A DNA stretch of 33,281 nucleotides from Bacteroidales bacterium (GTDB taxonomy: Bacteria; Bacteroidota; Bacteroidia; Bacteroidales; UBA932): positions 1 through 33,281 of the forward strand of contig JAEEHS010000029.1 in the NCBI GenBank assembly GCA_016281015.1. The letters are read 5' to 3'. Position numbers and translations under genes: made by a program. Shown piece after piece: positions 30,779 through 33,281 of the stretch. Positions within the stretch are counted from its first letter, which is position 1. Every line of letters starts with the position of its first letter. The notes below the pieces were generated by a model, which saw only the letters and a program-made list of their open reading frames with translations, did not search any database and was not told the origin of the DNA.

Positions 30779-30832
30779 TTATTTGGCGGATTATTGTTTC
30801 ATTTGTCACCTCGCTGAATTAACGGGTTTGAT

Positions 30833-31021
30833 ATGAAATACACGACACTTGGCAAGACCGGGATTCTCCGTATCACCCACGACAACAGTTATGCGGCCCT
30901 CCACGATCTCTACTACCAACTGGCCACCCATACCACCGCATCCCATGCCGGCCTCTACAACGACGCCTGTTATGGGAATGTCTATTGCAATACTTTGGAA
31001 AAACTCCTATCTTTGCCGTGA
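30833..31021 (+). pseudogene. Small chimeric ORF with aldo/keto reductase-like start
   Basis: 62 codons beginning MKYTTLGKTGI, the standard opening of aldo/keto reductases, then diverging at once into sequence I do not recognise (NSYAALHDLYYQL). No NADPH-binding or catalytic Tyr/Lys region follows. The last 30 nt double as the promoter of the metal permease (30985-31015), which also argues that this part is not maintained as a protein. Best explained as the 5' scrap of a lost gene; a real small protein is possible. Confidence 0.35.
30985..31015 (+). promoter_or_regulatory. Promoter of the metal permease–ZIP operon
   Basis: TTG (30985-30987), 20-nt spacer, TATCTTTG (31008-31015), five bases before the ATG at 31021. 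It fixes the permease start. Confidence 0.7.
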
Positions 31022-32244
31022 TGAAATCTTTTTTCTGGTCCCTGTTGACGGTTGTCTGCGAAATGGCCCCGTATCTTTTGCTGGGCTTTCTGATTGCCGG
31101 TATCCTGCATGTTTATGTGCCGCAGGGATTCTATCGGAAGTATCTGTCCAGCAGTAACAAGTGGGCTGTCCTATGGGCTGCGCTTCTGGGCATTCCTTTG
31201 CCGCTTTGTTCTTGCGGAGTCATTCCTACGGCCATCGGTCTTCGCAATGAAAAAGCCTCCAAAGGGGCGGTGGCGTCTTTCCTGATCGCCACGCCCCAGA
31301 CGGGAATCGATTCCATCCTCGCTACCTTCTCTCTGATGGGGCTGGGCTTTGCCATCATCCGGCCAGTGGCTGCGCTCGTTACCGGCGTCTGCGGAGGAAT
31401 CCTGGTCAACCGGCTCGTTCCTGAAGAGGATGGCGAGGTCAGGGCGCGTTCTTCCTGCCATGTGGAGCGCGGAAACAAGCTCACTCGTGTGCTCAAGTAT
31501 GCCTACTTCCAGATGATCCAGGACATGGGCGGAAGGCTGGTGATCGGCCTGCTCGTAGCAGCGCTCATCCAGGTGGTCGTCCCCGAGGAGTTTTTCCTTC
31601 ACTTCGGCAAGCAGCCCCTGCTGCAGATGCTGCTGGTCTTGATCGTAGCCGTACCGATGTATATCTGCTCTACCGGGAGCATTCCCGTTGCGGCAGCGCT
31701 CATGATGAAGGGCCTTTCTCCAGGCGCCGCCCTGGTGATGCTGATGGCCGGACCGGCCGTGAACCTGGCATCCATCCTGGTGGTCCGAAAGGCCATGGGA
31801 AGGCGTTTTACGTGGATTTATCTCCTTGTCATCGTCGGTTTTTCCATCCTCTTCGGACTCATTGTCAATGCCATCGGATTGACGGTCAGCCCCATGGCGT
31901 CGGCCGATCCCTGTTGCGGGGCGGCTGAAGGAATGCCCGGAACTTTTAAGTTCATCTGCGCCACGATATTAACTCTTCTTATATTCTTTGCTCTTACCAT
32001 GAAATTCTTTGAGCGATTCACCCATAAGGCGGTCGATTCCGATACGGCCGTCTATACTGTTGAAGGCATGCACTGCAGCCACTGCGAAGCCGCCGTCTGC
32101 CGAGCCGTGGAAGCGGTTCCCGGCGTCGAATCGGTCCGTGCCAGTGCTTCCCGCAAAACCTTGACCATCAAAGGCCCCGCAGCAGAAGAGGCCATCCGAT
32201 CGGCGGTCGAGAAGGCCGGTTATACTTTCAAAGGCAAGAAATGA
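31021..32244 (+). CDS. SO_0444-type Cu/Zn efflux permease with C-terminal HMA domain
   Basis: 407 residues from 31021. Eight or so membrane helices of the DUF318/ArsP-like permease superfamily (PF03773) include the key motif PLPLCSCGVIPTAIGLR (Cys-Ser-Cys) and, in the second half, CSTGSIPVAAALM. Between helices lies a short Cys pair (DPCCG). The last 65 residues are a heavy-metal-associated domain with GMHCSHCEAAV and the betaalphabeta pattern VPGVESVRASASRKTLTI. Such fusions are assigned as SO_0444-family copper/zinc efflux transporters of the inner membrane. It overlaps the ZIP gene by ATGA. Confidence 0.87.
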   Translation: MKSFFWSLLTVVCEMAPYLLLGFLIAGILHVYVPQGFYRKYLSSSNKWAVLWAALLGIPLPLCSCGVIPTAIGLRNEKASKGAVASFLIATPQTGIDSILATFSLMGLGFAIIRPVAALVTGVCGGILVNRLVPEEDGEVRARSSCHVERGNKLTRVLKYAYFQMIQDMGGRLVIGLLVAALIQVVVPEEFFLHFGKQPLLQMLLVLIVAVPMYICSTGSIPVAAALMMKGLSPGAALVMLMAGPAVNLASILVVRKAMGRRFTWIYLLVIVGFSILFGLIVNAIGLTVSPMASADPCCGAAEGMPGTFKFICATILTLLIFFALTMKFFERFTHKAVDSDTAVYTVEGMHCSHCEAAVCRAVEAVPGVESVRASASRKTLTIKGPAAEEAIRSAVEKAGYTFKGKK

Positions 32245-33005
32245 GCTCGGTATTGACAGCCCTCGTGATTCCCTTCCTGGGTACCGCCCTGGGATCGGCC
32301 TTCGTGTTTTTCATGAAGCGGGATATGCCTGCGATGCTGCAGAAGGTGCTTCTGGGTTTCGCTTCAGGCGTCATGGTGGCCGCATCGGTGTGGTCGCTGA
32401 TCATACCGGCGATGGAAATGGGAGAGGGGGCCTCTGCCGTCACCGCTCCGACCATCGGGCTGCTATCGGGGTTTGCTTTCCTGCTGGTCATTGACTACAT
32501 CACGCCGCACCTGCATGCCAACGGGGAAACAGAGGGCCCGAAGAGCCGTCTGTCCCGTACGGCAAAACTCGCGCTCGCCGTCACGATCCATAACTTCCCG
32601 GAAGGGATGGCTGTCGGTGTGGCCATAGCAGGCGCCTTGACGGCCGATTTCAACATGGCCGGTGCCCTTGCTCTGTCACTGGGCATTGCCATCCAGAATG
32701 TGCCGGAAGGAGCGATTATTTCCATGCCGCTCCGCGCGGAAGGAAACAGCCGCTGGAAAGCCTTCGGCATCGGCGCGCTGAGTGGCATCGTAGAGCCCCT
32801 CGGCGGTGCGCTGGTCCTGCTGCTGGCCACATCCATCCTGGGCATCATGCCTTACATGCTCTCCTTCGCTGCGGGCGCGATGCTGTATGTGGTTGTCGAA
32901 GAGTTGGTTCCGGATTATTCCCAGGGCAAACATTCCAACGTCGGAACCGTGGGTTTCGCCCTCGGATTCGCCCTGATGATGGTGCTGGATGTCGTGCTGG
33001 GATAA
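32241..33005 (+). CDS. ZIP-family metal transporter
   Basis: 254 residues with eight predicted helices. The metal-binding helices carry HNFPEG and QNVPEG, and a third acidic motif VVEELVPD is near the end; a His-containing loop (PHLHANGE) joins the two halves. This is the GufA/ZupT-like pattern for divalent cations such as zinc. ZIP proteins usually import, while the overlapping upstream permease is of an efflux type. Pairing the two suggests balanced control of one metal, which is inference. It ends 1 nt before a truncated receptor fragment. Confidence 0.9.
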   Translation: MSSVLTALVIPFLGTALGSAFVFFMKRDMPAMLQKVLLGFASGVMVAASVWSLIIPAMEMGEGASAVTAPTIGLLSGFAFLLVIDYITPHLHANGETEGPKSRLSRTAKLALAVTIHNFPEGMAVGVAIAGALTADFNMAGALALSLGIAIQNVPEGAIISMPLRAEGNSRWKAFGIGALSGIVEPLGGALVLLLATSILGIMPYMLSFAAGAMLYVVVEELVPDYSQGKHSNVGTVGFALGFALMMVLDVVLG

Positions 33006-33281
33006 GGCCATCTTCTTTGCCCAGCTTTTCAATACCTTCACTGTGAAGGGTGGATGGCAGTTTGAATTGGGAGGAGTGTTTATGAGTCCCGGCTATTCCC
33101 GAAACCTTTATATGAGCAACTGGAACATTAACCTAACGGCTGCCGTGCAGAAAACACTGCTCCGTGACGGTTCGCTTGTGTTGCGCCTTGAAGGAGAGGC
33201 CCTTACACGTACTGCACATTTCAATGTCGATTCCGACTTCGGTAGTCATACCATCAGCCAGACCAACTTGATGGACACACA
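33006..33281 (+). pseudogene. 5'-truncated outer-membrane receptor fragment (runs off the window)
   Basis: An open frame beginning immediately after the ZIP stop encodes barrel strands typical of the outer membrane beta-barrel family (PF14905, TonB-receptor-like): IFFAQLFNTFTVKGGWQFEL, SPGYSRNLYMSNWNINLTA and VQKTLLRDGSLVLRLEGEAL. These correspond to the last third of such proteins. There is no signal peptide, plug domain or promoter, so the 5' part has been lost. The right end continues beyond the window, and its base composition is lower in GC than the ZIP gene. A start at the ATG near 33082 would give a partial barrel only. Confidence 0.6.

Noticed and set aside
29228..30817. Long plus-strand open frame (529 codons) opposite DUF1846
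   Set aside because: The minus-strand DUF1846 protein is complete and of family length; the plus frame has no recognisable motif.

Overview
The window looks like a chromosomal segment from a GC-rich member of the Bacteroidales (Bacteroidota). Three things support this. Genes are preceded by the Bacteroidota-type promoter (TTTG/TTG, 19-21 nt, TAnnTTTG) with little sign of Shine-Dalgarno sequences. The surface proteins carry DUF4493 and PCMD domains, known mainly from this phylum. Other families are also typical of it: SO_0444-type metal permease, Rpn-type PD-(D/E)XK nuclease, DUF4143 ATPase and FISUMP fragments. The genus cannot be fixed from the sequence; an Alistipes- or Cryptobacteroides-like gut lineage would fit.

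Layout. (1) 1-3620 is a graveyard of mobile and accessory DNA. Two direct copies of a 185-nt structured repeat lie 1700 nt apart. They flank remnants of a DUF4143 ATPase and an Rpn nuclease, an orphan HicB antitoxin and a decayed hicA. Beyond the second copy come a FISUMP lipoprotein tail, a tyrosine recombinase C-terminus and one intact Rpn nuclease gene followed by a perfect 17-bp inverted repeat. (2) 3761-9332 is housekeeping-like: an MscS-type channel overlapping a DUF389 membrane protein, tRNA-Cys with promoter and terminator, then an NrtR-type winged-helix protein lacking a Nudix box, coupled to a BaiN/YhiN flavoprotein. (3) 9381-20412 is the main accessory locus. A five-gene, tightly packed operon encodes four lipoproteins (DUF4493 and/or PCMD) and one outer-membrane barrel. 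A convergent AraC regulator follows, then a fourth PCMD protein translationally coupled to a GT4 glycosyltransferase. (4) 20413-23137 holds a truncated second allele of the 5' end of a CNNM/CorC-like gene, a 117-nt repeat also present at 18306, serB in reverse, and the intact CNNM-like gene. (5) 23134-30778 is compact housekeeping: mutY, a ThrE-type exporter, a small barrel protein, a phospholipase-D-like lipoprotein, and a DUF1846 / cytidylate-kinase-like / GH3 operon. (6) 30833-33281 has a degenerate small ORF, an SO_0444-type metal permease with an HMA domain overlapping a ZIP transporter, and a 5'-truncated outer-membrane receptor fragment running off the window.

How the parts relate. The PCMD/DUF4493 locus is the best candidate for a little-described system: a set of surface lipoproteins that share a C-terminal jelly-roll-like module, an outer-membrane barrel, an AraC regulator next to it and a coupled sugar transferase. 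Two unrelated families of intergenic repeats both show paired (compensatory) substitutions between their two copies, which suggests that both fold as RNA or DNA hairpins. Four convergent gene pairs overlap at their stop codons, so much of the window is very compact.
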